64,000 nt of DNA, from positions 248,001 to 312,000 of the forward strand of contig NZ_BMVU01000003.1 of assembly GCF_014650875.1 (NCBI RefSeq), written 5' to 3'. Source of the stretch: Streptomyces minutiscleroticus (lineage in GTDB: Bacteria > Actinomycetota > Actinomycetes > Streptomycetales > Streptomycetaceae). Position numbers and translations under genes: made by a program. Shown one piece after another: positions 1 through 7,518 of the stretch. Positions within the stretch are counted from its first letter, which is position 1. Every line of letters starts with the position of its first letter. Below the pieces are notes generated by a model. It searched no databases. It worked only from the letters and a program-made list of their open reading frames with translations, and had not been told where the DNA came from.

Positions 1-2
1 TG

Positions 3-485
3 ACCGGTGTCACCGGTCTGCCGCTGCTCGACGCCGTGCTCACCGGAAACCGGGCGGCCGCCGCCAGTTACGCCCGTCATCTGGTCCTGCCCGCCCTCGT
101 GGTGGCCACCTACCCGGCCGCGGTCGCCGCCCGCCTGGTGCGGGCCGGCGTCCTGGACGCCCTCGGTGAGGGCCACATCCAGATGGCGCGCTCCCTCGGC
201 TTCCCCGAGCGCGCCGTGCTCGGCCGCTTCGCGCTGCGGCTCGTCTGGAACCCGGTCCTGCAGCTCGGCGCACTGGTCTTCGGGTACTCGCTGGTCAACA
301 CCTTCCTGGTGGAGGCGGTGTTCGACTGCCCGGGACTCGGGCTGTACGCGGTCGACTCGGTGAGGTCGCTCGACGCGCCGGCCGTCGTCGGCGTGACCCT
401 CCTGGTCGCGCTGGTCTACCTCGCCGCGAACCTGGCCGTCGACCTGGCACAGGCCGTCCTCGACCCGCGCATCCGGCTGGGGTGA
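3..485 (+). CDS. ABC importer permease, DppB/OppB type (5' end outside window)
   Basis: Inner-membrane permease of a binding-protein-dependent peptide- or nickel-type ABC importer; the reading frame is open from the first bases, so the N-terminal half lies upstream. Visible are several hydrophobic segments and the cytoplasmic EAA-like loop (DALGEGHIQMARSLGF, about residues 46-61 of the visible part) that docks on the ATPase. The order permease, permease, ATPase, ATPase with gaps of 3-6 bases or overlaps is the DppBCDF arrangement. No solute-binding protein is in the window, so the substrate is unknown. Confidence 0.88.
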   Translation, partial: TGVTGLPLLDAVLTGNRAAAASYARHLVLPALVVATYPAAVAARLVRAGVLDALGEGHIQMARSLGFPERAVLGRFALRLVWNPVLQLGALVFGYSLVNTFLVEAVFDCPGLGLYAVDSVRSLDAPAVVGVTLLVALVYLAANLAVDLAQAVLDPRIRLG

Positions 486-491
486 GCGCGT

Positions 492-1364
492 GTGACGGCC
501 TCGCCCTCCCTCCCGCTCCTCCTCCGCGTCCGCCGGGCGCCCGGCGCGCTGCGCGGCCGGTGGACACTGGTCCTGACGGCCGGCGGCCTGGTGCTCGTCG
601 CCGCCCTGGCGCTGCTCGCCCCGGTGCTGGCCCCGTACCCGCCCCTCGCCACCGACCTCGCCCGGACCCTGCGCCCGCCCTCGTCCGCCCACTGGTTCGG
701 CACCGACGAGCTGGGGCGCGACGTGCTCTCCCGGGTGCTGTACGGCGCGCGGACGGGCCCGGTCGTCGCGGTGACCGTCGTGGGGGTCTCCCTGCTGGTC
801 GGCACCGCGACGGGGCTGGCCGCCGGGTACTGCGGCGGGTGGACCGACGAGGCGCTGATGCGCCTCACCGACGTCTTCCTGGCGGTGCCCGCCCTGCTGC
901 TGGCGCTGGCCCTGACCACGGTGCTGGCTCCCGGCCCGGCCGGGCTGACGGTGGCACTGGTCGTGACCTGGTGGCCGTGGTACGCCCGGCTGGTGCGCGG
1001 CGAGGCGGCGTCGGTGACCGGACGTGCGTACATCGAGGCGTGCCGGACCCTCGGGCTCGGTCACCGGCGCATCCTGCTCCGCCACGTCCTGCCCAACGCC
1101 TCGACCCCGTTGCTGGTCCAGGCATCGACCGACGTCGGCGGGGTCCTCCTCGTCGCCTCCGGGCTGTCCTTCCTCGGGCTGGGCCCGCAGCCGCCGGCAC
1201 CCGACTGGGGGCTGATGGTGGAGGAGTCGCAGAACTACTTCACCACACACTGGTGGCTCGGCACCTTCCCCGGCCTGGCCATCATGGTCGTCGCGGCGCT
1301 CTGCTTCCTGCTCGGCGACGCGCTGCGCGACCGGCTCGACCCCCGCCACACCCCCCGGATCTGA
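492..1364 (+). CDS. ABC importer permease, DppC/OppC type
   Basis: Second permease subunit of the same importer, 290 residues. It shows the DppC pattern: an N-terminal membrane span (about residues 24-45), a periplasmic stretch with HWFGTDELGRDVLSR, then further spans and an EAA loop (EACRTLGLGHRRILLRH, about residues 182-198). The GTG start lies 6 bases after the upstream stop, indicating one transcript and coupled translation. The substrate cannot be assigned. Confidence 0.92.
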   Translation: MTASPSLPLLLRVRRAPGALRGRWTLVLTAGGLVLVAALALLAPVLAPYPPLATDLARTLRPPSSAHWFGTDELGRDVLSRVLYGARTGPVVAVTVVGVSLLVGTATGLAAGYCGGWTDEALMRLTDVFLAVPALLLALALTTVLAPGPAGLTVALVVTWWPWYARLVRGEAASVTGRAYIEACRTLGLGHRRILLRHVLPNASTPLLVQASTDVGGVLLVASGLSFLGLGPQPPAPDWGLMVEESQNYFTTHWWLGTFPGLAIMVVAALCFLLGDALRDRLDPRHTPRI

Positions 1365-1367
1365 CCG

Positions 1368-2261
1368 ATGGCCACCGCCGCCGACGCCCCGTTCCTCGAC
1401 CTGCGCGACCTGTGCGTCCGGTACGGCACCGCCGACAGCGCACCTGTGGTGCGCATCGACGAACTGACGCTGTCGCGGGGGGAGTTCCTCGGTCTGGCCG
1501 GGGAGAGCGGTGCGGGCAAGACGACGGCCGGGCTGACGGTGCTGGGTCTGACCCGGCACACGGGCGCCCGGGTCACCGGCAGCATCCGGCTGGCCGGCGA
1601 GGAGCTGGTGCCGGCGCCGGAGAAGCGGCTGCGGCGGCTGCGCGGGTCCGTCATGGCGCTGGTCCCGCAGAACCCGGCCGCCGCGTTCAGCCCGGTCCTG
1701 CCGGTCGGGGCGACCGTCCTGCGCGCGCTGCGGCTGCACGGGTGCACCCGCGCCGAGGCCCGGCGCCGGGCCGCCACCGGCCTCGAACGGGTGGGGCTGC
1801 CCGTCGGCCACCTCTCCCGCCTCCCGCACCAGCTCTCCGGCGGGCAGCTCCAGCGGGTGGCGATCGCCCTGGCCTCGGCCCTGCGGACGCGGCTGCTCGT
1901 CGCCGACGAACCGACCAGCGCACTGGACGTGACGGTGCAGGCGGAGATCTGCGCCCTGCTGGCGGAACTGCGCGACGCGCACGGCACGGCCGTCCTGTTC
2001 ATCAGTCACGACCTGGCACTGCTGGCGGGGCTGTGCGACCGGATCGCGGTGATGCACCAGGGGCGGGTGAGGGAGGACCGCCCCGCCGCGGACCTGGTCG
2101 CCGCGCCGCGGGCCGACTGCACCAGGCGGCTGCTGGCGGCGGCCCCCCGGCCGGGCGCCGCGGCGGCGCCCGGTCCCGGGGCCGCGGTGGCACCCGGACC
2201 GGGTGACATCGCGGAGCCCGGGCCGGGCGGGGGACGCGGCGAGGAGGCGGCCGGTGCTTGA
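1368..2261 (+). CDS. oligopeptide-type ABC transporter ATPase, DppD/OppD type
   Basis: Nucleotide-binding subunit. Walker A is GESGAGKTT (about residues 45-53), the signature is LSGGQLQR and Walker B ends in VADEPTSALD, followed by the switch His in ISHD. The ATG follows the upstream stop by three bases. After the ATPase core the protein ends in a low-complexity Ala-Pro-Gly tail with repeated APGPG units in place of the usual oligopeptide-binding C-terminal domain. Its stop overlaps the start of the next ATPase gene. Confidence 0.92.
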   Translation: MATAADAPFLDLRDLCVRYGTADSAPVVRIDELTLSRGEFLGLAGESGAGKTTAGLTVLGLTRHTGARVTGSIRLAGEELVPAPEKRLRRLRGSVMALVPQNPAAAFSPVLPVGATVLRALRLHGCTRAEARRRAATGLERVGLPVGHLSRLPHQLSGGQLQRVAIALASALRTRLLVADEPTSALDVTVQAEICALLAELRDAHGTAVLFISHDLALLAGLCDRIAVMHQGRVREDRPAADLVAAPRADCTRRLLAAAPRPGAAAAPGPGAAVAPGPGDIAEPGPGGGRGEEAAGA

Positions 2262-3000
2262 GGCGCGCGACCTGACGGTGGTGTACGGGGGAACGACCGT
2301 GGTGGACCGGGTGAGCCTGGCCCTGCCCGAGGGCCCGTACGGCCTGGGGCTGATCGGCGCGAGCGGTTCGGGCAAGACGACGGTGGCACGGTGCCTGCTG
2401 GGACTGGTGGCGCCGACGCACGGCACGGTCCTCTTCCGCGGTGCCGACGTCGGCGGGATGCGGCGGCCGGGTCCCTACCGGCGCGCGGTCCAGATCGTCG
2501 TGCAGGACACCGAGGGCGCCCTCGATCCGCGGATGCGGGTGGGCACGGCGATCGCCGAGGTCCTGCGGGCGCACCGGATGGTGCCGCGCGGCGCCGAGCG
2601 CGGGCGCGTCGCCGAACTGCTGGCCGACGTGGGGCTGGACGCCGAGCACGCCGCGCGCCACCCGCACCGGCTCTCCGGCGGGCAGCGCCAGCGTGCGGCG
2701 ATCGCCCGCGTCCTCGCGCTACGGCCGCGCTTCCTGGTCCTGGACGAGCCGACCAGCGCACTGGACACGACCACGCAGGCCCGCATCCTCGGCCTGCTGG
2801 ACAGGCTCCGCACCGAGCACCGGCTCTCCCTGCTGCTGATCTCGCACGACCTCGCGGTGGTGGAGCGGCTGTGCCGGCACCTGGTCGTCCTGCACCGCGG
2901 ACGCGTCGTGGAGGAGGGACCGCTCGCCGACGTCCTGCGCGCGCCCCGGCATCCCGTCACCCGCGGCCTGCGCGACGCGGTGCCGCGCCTTCCGCTGTGA
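2254..3000 (+). CDS. oligopeptide-type ABC transporter ATPase, DppF/OppF type
   Basis: Second nucleotide-binding subunit, pairing with the preceding ATPase. Walker A is GASGSGKTT, the signature is LSGGQRQR and Walker B is LVLDEPTSALD. I chose the GTG at 2254 because GAGGAGG (2241-2247) sits six bases before it and the protein then begins directly with the ABC fold (VLEARDLTVVYGG); an in-frame GTG at 2203 would add 17 residues and a long overlap. The chosen start overlaps the upstream stop by eight bases. It is the last gene of the importer operon. Confidence 0.9.
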   Translation: MLEARDLTVVYGGTTVVDRVSLALPEGPYGLGLIGASGSGKTTVARCLLGLVAPTHGTVLFRGADVGGMRRPGPYRRAVQIVVQDTEGALDPRMRVGTAIAEVLRAHRMVPRGAERGRVAELLADVGLDAEHAARHPHRLSGGQRQRAAIARVLALRPRFLVLDEPTSALDTTTQARILGLLDRLRTEHRLSLLLISHDLAVVERLCRHLVVLHRGRVVEEGPLADVLRAPRHPVTRGLRDAVPRLPL

Positions 3001-3183
3001 GCCCGGGCTCGGGACGCGCCGCCCCTCGGCGGTGGGCCGCCGGGCCGGACCCCGGAGGGCGGGTCTGGACGGCCGGCGGACACACCGTCACGGTGGGGCA
3101 CGGGAGCCACCGGAAATTCCCGGTGGGCCCCGCCCCGCCCCGGTTATCCTGCCTCGTCCCGGACAGGCCAGGGAGGCCCCGCC

Positions 3184-3726
3184 ATGAGCAGCGTCACGTC
3201 GTCCTTTCCCGCGCGGATCGAGCTCTCGGGGGAGGGACTCGTCCTGCGTGACTGGACGGAGGCGGACCTGGCCGCGATGCCGGAGCTCTTCGACCACCCC
3301 GACATCGCGTACTGGACGCCGATCGTCTCGCCCTTCGACGAAGCGGCCGCCCGCGCACGGCTGGAGAAGGACCGGCGGCTGCGGGCGGAGGGTACGGTCG
3401 TCCTGCTCGCCATCACCGTCGGCGGCGGCGCACCGCTGGGCGAGGTGATGCTGCGGCGGTCCCCCGAGGGCATGGAGATCGGCTACGCGGTCGGCCCGGC
3501 GCACCGCGGCCGGGGGCTGGCGGCGCGGGCGGTGCGGGTGATGGCCTCCTACGCCTTCGGGCAACTGGGCGCGGAGCGGGTGATCCTGGAGCTGGAGGCG
3601 GAGAACGCCGCCAGCGTCGCCGTGGCCGCCAAGGCGGGCTTCCGGCTGCTCGACGTGCCGCTGATCACGGGTGAGGAGAAGGGACGGCCCTACGCCCTGC
3701 AGACGTGGGGCCTGGACCGCCCCTGA
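3184..3726 (+). CDS. GNAT N-acetyltransferase, RimJ/RimL-like
   Basis: 180-residue acetyltransferase of the RimJ/RimL-like GNAT branch, expected to move acetyl from acetyl-CoA to an amine. The acetyl-CoA pyrophosphate loop is visible as HRGRGLAARAVRVM (about residues 105-118), preceded by the beta strand EIGYAVGP. Family members act on ribosomal-protein N-termini, amino acids or antibiotics; nothing here discriminates. It stands alone, with AGGGAGG-type ribosome-binding sequence just before the ATG, and converges on the TetR gene downstream across a hairpin. Confidence 0.85.
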   Translation: MSSVTSSFPARIELSGEGLVLRDWTEADLAAMPELFDHPDIAYWTPIVSPFDEAAARARLEKDRRLRAEGTVVLLAITVGGGAPLGEVMLRRSPEGMEIGYAVGPAHRGRGLAARAVRVMASYAFGQLGAERVILELEAENAASVAVAAKAGFRLLDVPLITGEEKGRPYALQTWGLDRP

Positions 3727-3731
3727 TCCCC

Positions 3732-3755
3732 GGCCGGGACCACCGGCTCCCGGCC
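3732..3755. terminator. hairpin between convergent genes
   Basis: Arms GGCCGGGA and TCCCGGCC pair perfectly across an 8-nt loop, between the 3' ends of the GNAT gene (+) and the TetR gene (-). It can serve as a two-way terminator; there is no T-run. Confidence 0.45.
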
Positions 3756-3817
3756 CGGACCGCCCGCCCCTGACTCGCCGGCGGTCGACGGCCGGGGCCC
3801 GGGCGGGGACGGAGGGC

Positions 3818-4408
3818 TCAGGGCGCGGTGAATCCGCGGCCGGCCTGCTCGAAGCAGGTCCGCGCGAGTTCCATGAGGCGGTCGAAGCCGTCGTCCGGGG
3901 ACCACAGGGTGTAGGCCGTGGCCATCGCGGCTCCGGCCGTGTTGACGGCGAGTTCCGCGTAGACCTCGCTGCCCGAAGGGGCGCGGTCCGCGATCCAGTC
4001 CCGCAGCTCGCGCTTGAAGCGGGCCGCGTGCTCGCGGGTGGAGGCGGCGAGGGTCGGTGACACCGTCTTCAACCGCTTCTGCAGGACGAGCCGGTCGGAG
4101 AAGGTGCTGACGTAGCCGAGGTGGACGGCCTGCAGGGAGGCCCACAGCGTCTCCCGCTCGGGACGCGCGTCCATGAGCGAGCGCCACAGCTGCGGGTCCT
4201 GCGGGGCCGGGTCGAGGACGATCGCCTCCTTGGAGGCGAAGTAGTTGAACAGTGTGGTCCGGGACACGCCCGCCGCCTCGGCGATCTCGTCGAGGCTGAC
4301 GGCGTCGAAGTCACGCCGGTCGATCAGTCGGAGCGCCGCGTCGCGGATCGCCTGCCAGGTGGCGAGCTTCTTGCGTTCCCGCAGTCCCATCCCGGTCTCG
4401 TTGGCCAT
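3818..4408 (-). CDS. TetR-family repressor
   Basis: 196-residue regulator. The N-terminal helix-turn-helix is clear (IAEAAGVSRTTLFNYFASKE, about residues 41-60); the remainder is the helical ligand-binding domain. The ATG at 4408 is favoured because a promoter (TTGAAT, 18 bp, TACAGT) ends only six bases before it, making a leaderless mRNA. It is divergent from a MarR gene and an EmrB/QacA-type exporter, so it probably senses a drug or metabolite and controls itself and possibly the pump. Having a TetR and a MarR protein flank one promoter region is unusual. Confidence 0.88.
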   Translation of the reverse strand: MANETGMGLRERKKLATWQAIRDAALRLIDRRDFDAVSLDEIAEAAGVSRTTLFNYFASKEAIVLDPAPQDPQLWRSLMDARPERETLWASLQAVHLGYVSTFSDRLVLQKRLKTVSPTLAASTREHAARFKRELRDWIADRAPSGSEVYAELAVNTAGAAMATAYTLWSPDDGFDRLMELARTCFEQAGRGFTAP

Positions 4409-4414
4409 GTCCGC

Positions 4415-4444
4415 ACTGTAGGAAGAATGTTGGACTTGATTCAA
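4415..4444 (-). promoter_or_regulatory. leaderless promoter of the TetR gene
   Basis: On the minus strand TTGAAT (4439-4444), an 18-bp spacer and TACAGT (4415-4420) precede the ATG by six bases, the geometry of a leaderless Streptomyces transcript. Confidence 0.5.
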
Positions 4445-4452
4445 ATTTGTCC
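4432..4452. promoter_or_regulatory. candidate TetR operator
   Basis: A 21-bp imperfect dyad bounded by GGAC and GTCC with the palindromic core CAAATTTG inside (4442-4449). It overlaps the -35 box of the TetR promoter, so occupancy would give autorepression. Related words ATCAAACTTG and TTCAACCTTG occur near 4626-4652 in front of the divergent MarR gene, which could let the same protein act on both sides. Confidence 0.35.
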
Positions 4453-4632
4453 TTGTGCTGGTTCCCTCACCGGCCTTCCGGGAGGGCCGGACGCCGCCGA
4501 GCGCCGCTGGGGAAGCGGAGCCCGTCGTGCCGCTGGAGGGGCGGAGCCCGTCGGCCGCGGTCAGGCGGGGACCTGCTCCGCATCTCCCGTTGCGGGGCGC
4601 CCACTTCGGGACTTCGCGGACTCGGATCAAAC

Positions 4633-4662
4633 TTGCATTCGGTTCAACCTTGTTTCTATTGT
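4633..4662 (+). promoter_or_regulatory. putative promoter of the MarR-exporter operon
   Basis: TTGCAT (4633-4638) and TATTGT (4657-4662) with 18-bp spacing. The -10 runs into the dyad TTGCC-CTA-GGCAA, so a bound MarR dimer would cover the start point. Confidence 0.35.
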
Positions 4663-4674
4663 TGCCCTAGGCAA
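4662..4674. promoter_or_regulatory. MarR-type operator
   Basis: Perfect inverted repeat TTGCC-CTA-GGCAA, the usual form of MarR-family sites in actinomycetes, 60 bp upstream of the MarR start codon and overlapping the putative -10 region. Autoregulation is inferred. Confidence 0.55.
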
Positions 4675-4678
4675 TCAA

Positions 4679-4738
4679 ATGGCGCGGGCGAACTTCGCCC
4701 GCGTCGGGGGCGGATCCATGCGGGCGGGGAATCGATGA
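4679..4738 (+). CDS. possible 19-codon leader ORF
   Basis: An ATG directly after the MarR-type operator opens a 19-codon frame whose TGA overlaps the ATG of the MarR gene as ATGA. It contains a perfect 10-bp-arm palindrome (4683-4703). No Shine-Dalgarno precedes it, so it would need leaderless or near-leaderless translation. It may be a leader peptide that couples translation to the regulator gene, or a chance frame; no similarity is recognisable in so short a product. Confidence 0.25.
   Translation: MARANFARVGGGSMRAGNR
4683..4703. repeat. perfect 21-bp palindrome in MarR 5' leader
   Basis: Arms CGCGGGCGAA and TTCGCCCGCG flank a single central C. It lies between the putative transcription start and the MarR start codon, so it may act as DNA (operator) or as a stable RNA hairpin. 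Confidence 0.7.
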
Positions 4739-5241
4739 GCGGCAGCGTGCACGACGAGGCTCTCGGCGATGTCGTCCGGCAGCTCACGGCGATCGCCGCC
4801 ATACGGCGACGGCTGGTACGCGAACTGCCCCAGGGACTGGGGAACGGCTCCTCCGTGCTCGCCGCCCTCGCCCACTGCGGTGAGACCCGGCTGCGTGAAC
4901 TGGCCCACCACCTGGACCTCGACATGTCGGTGGTGAGCCGGCAGGTGGCCCAACTGGAGCTGCAGGGCGCCGTGGTGCGCCGCGCCAACCCCGAGGACCG
5001 GCGCTCCAGTCTGGTCAGCATCACACCGTCCGGCCGTGCCTGGGTCGACGCGCTCGTCCGGGCCCACACCGACTCGGTCGCCGCCGCCACCGCCGACTGG
5101 ACGCCGCAGGAACTGACCACCCTCACCACCCTGCTCGAACGCCTGCGGGACGGGCTCTCGCGCCGGATGCACGGCACCGAGCCGCGCGACGACGCGCCCG
5201 ACCGCTCCGGCACCCACGCTTCGCCCGCCCCTCTTCCGTGA
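4735..5241 (+). CDS. MarR-family regulator
   Basis: 168-residue winged-helix regulator. The recognition region LAHHLDLDMSVVSRQVAQLE (about residues 59-78) and the wing RANPEDRRSSLVSITPSG are typical of MarR proteins. The ATG at 4735 overlaps the stop of a short leader frame (ATGA). It lies 110 bp upstream of an EmrB/QacA-type exporter on the same strand, so it most likely represses its own operon and releases on ligand binding. A TetR gene faces it divergently. Confidence 0.9.
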   Translation: MSGSVHDEALGDVVRQLTAIAAIRRRLVRELPQGLGNGSSVLAALAHCGETRLRELAHHLDLDMSVVSRQVAQLELQGAVVRRANPEDRRSSLVSITPSGRAWVDALVRAHTDSVAAATADWTPQELTTLTTLLERLRDGLSRRMHGTEPRDDAPDRSGTHASPAPLP

Positions 5242-5352
5242 TCCGGGGCGGCGCGCACCAGTGACCGGCGGACCGGTTCACCACCGCCGACCGATCCTTG
5301 CCCCGCGACGGCGCGGGACCAGCGAACAACCACTCAAGGGAAGACAACACAC

Positions 5353-7038
5353 GTGGCACAACAAGGCAGTACGGGCGTCGCCGAGGCCCAGGCCGGCGAT
5401 GCTCCGATGACGCATCGGCAGATCATGGAGGCCCTCTCCGGCCTCCTGCTCGGCCTCTTCGTGGCGATCCTGTCGAGCACGGTCGTGTCCAACGCCCTGC
5501 CGCGGATCATCGCGGACCTCGACGGCAGCCAGTCCGCCTACACCTGGGTGGTGACCAGCACCCTGCTGGCCACCACCGTCTCCACCCCGATCTGGGGCAA
5601 GCTCGCCGACCTGACCAGCAAGAAGCTGCTCGTGCAGCTCTCCCTGGTCATCTTCATCGTGGGTTCGGCCGCGGCCGGCCTGTCGCAGAACACCGGGATG
5701 CTGATCGCCTTCCGCGTGGTGCAGGGCCTCGGCGCCGGCGGTCTGACCGCCCTCGCCCAGGTCATCCTCGCCTCGATCATCCCCCCGCGCGAGCGCGGCC
5801 GGTACAACGGCTACCTCGGCGCCGTCATGGCGGTGGGCACGATCGGCGGCCCGCTGCTCGGCGGTGTCATCGTCGACACCTCCTGGCTCGGCTGGCGCTG
5901 GTGCTTCTACGTCGGCGTCCCCTTCGCCCTCGCCGCCCTGGTCGTGCTGCAGCGCACCCTGCGGCTGCCGCTGCTCACCCGCGACGTCAAGGTCGACTAC
6001 CTGGGCGCCGTCCTCGTCGCCGCCTCGGTCTCCCTGCTGCTGATCTGGGTCTCGCTGGCCGGTGACACCTTCGCCTGGTGGTCCTGGCAGACGATCGCGA
6101 TGGTGCTCGGCGCCGTCGTCCTGGCCGTGCTGTTCGTGCTGGTGGAGCTGCGGGCGCCGGAGCCGATCATCCCGATGCACCTGTTCCGCAACTCCACCAT
6201 GACCCTGTCGGTCGTCGCCAGCCTCGCGGTCGGCACCGCGATGTTCGGCGCGACGGTCTTCCTCAGCCAGTACTTCCAGATATCCCGCGGCGACTCGCCG
6301 ACCATGGCCGGCGTGATGACCCTGCCGATGATCATCGGTCTGGTGGGCTCCTCGACGGTCGTCGGCCGGCTCATCACCGCCTCCGGCAGGTGGAAGCGCT
6401 ACCTGGTCACCGGCGGCATCCTGCTCATCGTCGGCCTGGCCCTCATGGGCACCGCCCGCGCCGACTCGGCCTACGGCCTGCTCGCCGTCTACATGTTCCT
6501 GATCGGCTGCGGCGTCGGTATGACCATGCAGAACCTGGTCCTCGCGGTGCAGAACACCGTGCCGATGCAGGAACTGGGCGCGGCCAGCTCCGTGGTGGCG
6601 TTCTTCCGCACCCTCGGCGGCGCCATCGGCGTCTCCGCCCTCGGCGCCGTCCTCGCCTCCAAGGTCGGCACCTACATGGCCGACGGGCTGGCCGAGCTGG
6701 GCGTCAAGTCGTCCGGCAGCGGCGGCTCGCTGCCGGACGTCAGCACCCTGCCCGCTCCGATCGCGGCGGTCGTCGAGGACTCCTACGGCCGCGCCACCGG
6801 CGTCATCTTCCTCATCGCCGCGCCGATCGCCCTGGTCGCCCTGGTCGCCATGGTCTTCATCAAGGAGATCCCGCTGCGGACCGCCGTCGACGGCGCCGGG
6901 GAGGGCGCGCAGCAGGCACCGGCCGGTGCGGCGGGAGCGACCGCGGCCGGCGGGGACGCGCCGGTGACCGGCGCGAGCGCCGCCGGCCGGGCCGACCGCG
7001 GCGAACCGGTCGACGGGGACGCCCTCGGCGCCCGGTGA
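5353..7038 (+). CDS. MFS multidrug exporter, DHA2 (EmrB/QacA) family
   Basis: 561-residue proton-coupled exporter of the 14-TM DHA2 family. Visible are LFVAILSSTVVSNALPRIIADL in the first span region, the loop motif GKLADLTSKKLL (motif A, about residues 75-86) and motif C-like GTIGGPLLGGVIVD around residue 160. The last ~45 residues are an Ala/Gly-rich cytoplasmic tail. GTG start with AAGGGAAG eight to ten bases upstream. It follows the MarR gene and is divergent from a TetR gene, which argues for drug or secondary-metabolite efflux. Confidence 0.92.
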   Translation: MAQQGSTGVAEAQAGDAPMTHRQIMEALSGLLLGLFVAILSSTVVSNALPRIIADLDGSQSAYTWVVTSTLLATTVSTPIWGKLADLTSKKLLVQLSLVIFIVGSAAAGLSQNTGMLIAFRVVQGLGAGGLTALAQVILASIIPPRERGRYNGYLGAVMAVGTIGGPLLGGVIVDTSWLGWRWCFYVGVPFALAALVVLQRTLRLPLLTRDVKVDYLGAVLVAASVSLLLIWVSLAGDTFAWWSWQTIAMVLGAVVLAVLFVLVELRAPEPIIPMHLFRNSTMTLSVVASLAVGTAMFGATVFLSQYFQISRGDSPTMAGVMTLPMIIGLVGSSTVVGRLITASGRWKRYLVTGGILLIVGLALMGTARADSAYGLLAVYMFLIGCGVGMTMQNLVLAVQNTVPMQELGAASSVVAFFRTLGGAIGVSALGAVLASKVGTYMADGLAELGVKSSGSGGSLPDVSTLPAPIAAVVEDSYGRATGVIFLIAAPIALVALVAMVFIKEIPLRTAVDGAGEGAQQAPAGAAGATAAGGDAPVTGASAAGRADRGEPVDGDALGAR

Positions 7039-7044
7039 GCCGCC

Positions 7045-7081
7045 GGCCGGGCGGCTCCGCTCGGAGCGCCGCCGCCCGGCC
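7045..7081. terminator. hairpin after the exporter gene
   Basis: Arms GGCCGGGCGGC and GCCGCCCGGCC are perfect (11 bp) and enclose a further short stem TCCG/CGGA, starting seven bases after the exporter stop. Confidence 0.5.
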
Positions 7082-7174
7082 ACCGCGCGCAGGCGGTCCG
7101 CAGGACACCGGGGACGGTCCCGGACCGCCTGTGCGGAGCACGACGGTGCGAGGCGGGAAACCGCTTCGCACCCG

Positions 7175-7212
7175 GGCCGGGGCGGCCGCCGAGAGACGGC
7201 CGCCCCGGCCCT
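7175..7212 (+). terminator. strong hairpin with T-run
   Basis: Fifteen-bp perfect arms (7175-7189 and 7198-7212) around an 8-nt loop, followed by TTT then C-rich sequence on the plus strand. It is the best intrinsic-terminator candidate for the MarR-exporter transcript. Confidence 0.55.
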
Positions 7213-7518
7213 TTCCCCGTCCTCGGTGCCGGCACCCGCCGGTACCGGTTCCGTCCGCGAGGGGCGCGCACGCCGGTGTCCGCGAGGAGCGGGGAACGGT
7301 GCCGAGGCGGCCGCATGGGGGAGCGGGCGCCCCGAGGCGCGGCGGGCTGCGGCGGATCCTGCTCGACCCGCTTCCGGCCGGTACCGCCCGACGAGGGCAC
7401 AAGGCCGACGGTGTGCGCGCCCTCGGCGGGAACCGCCACGAGGCGACCTCCGCCGCCGGCGCCCGACTCGCCGTGGACGGCGGCTCCCCGCTGCGACGCC
7501 CGGCACCGGGAGCGGCCG
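7213..7518. other. gene-free stretch
   Basis: Nothing convincing on either strand between the hairpins after the exporter and the end of the Sir2 gene. The open frames here lack start signals and have no recognisable product. Confidence 0.5.

Noticed and set aside
5278..7506. 742-codon minus-strand open frame opposite the exporter gene
   Set aside because: Low-complexity Gly/Asp/Arg/Glu-rich product typical of the antisense of a GC-rich membrane protein; the exporter frame has family motifs throughout.
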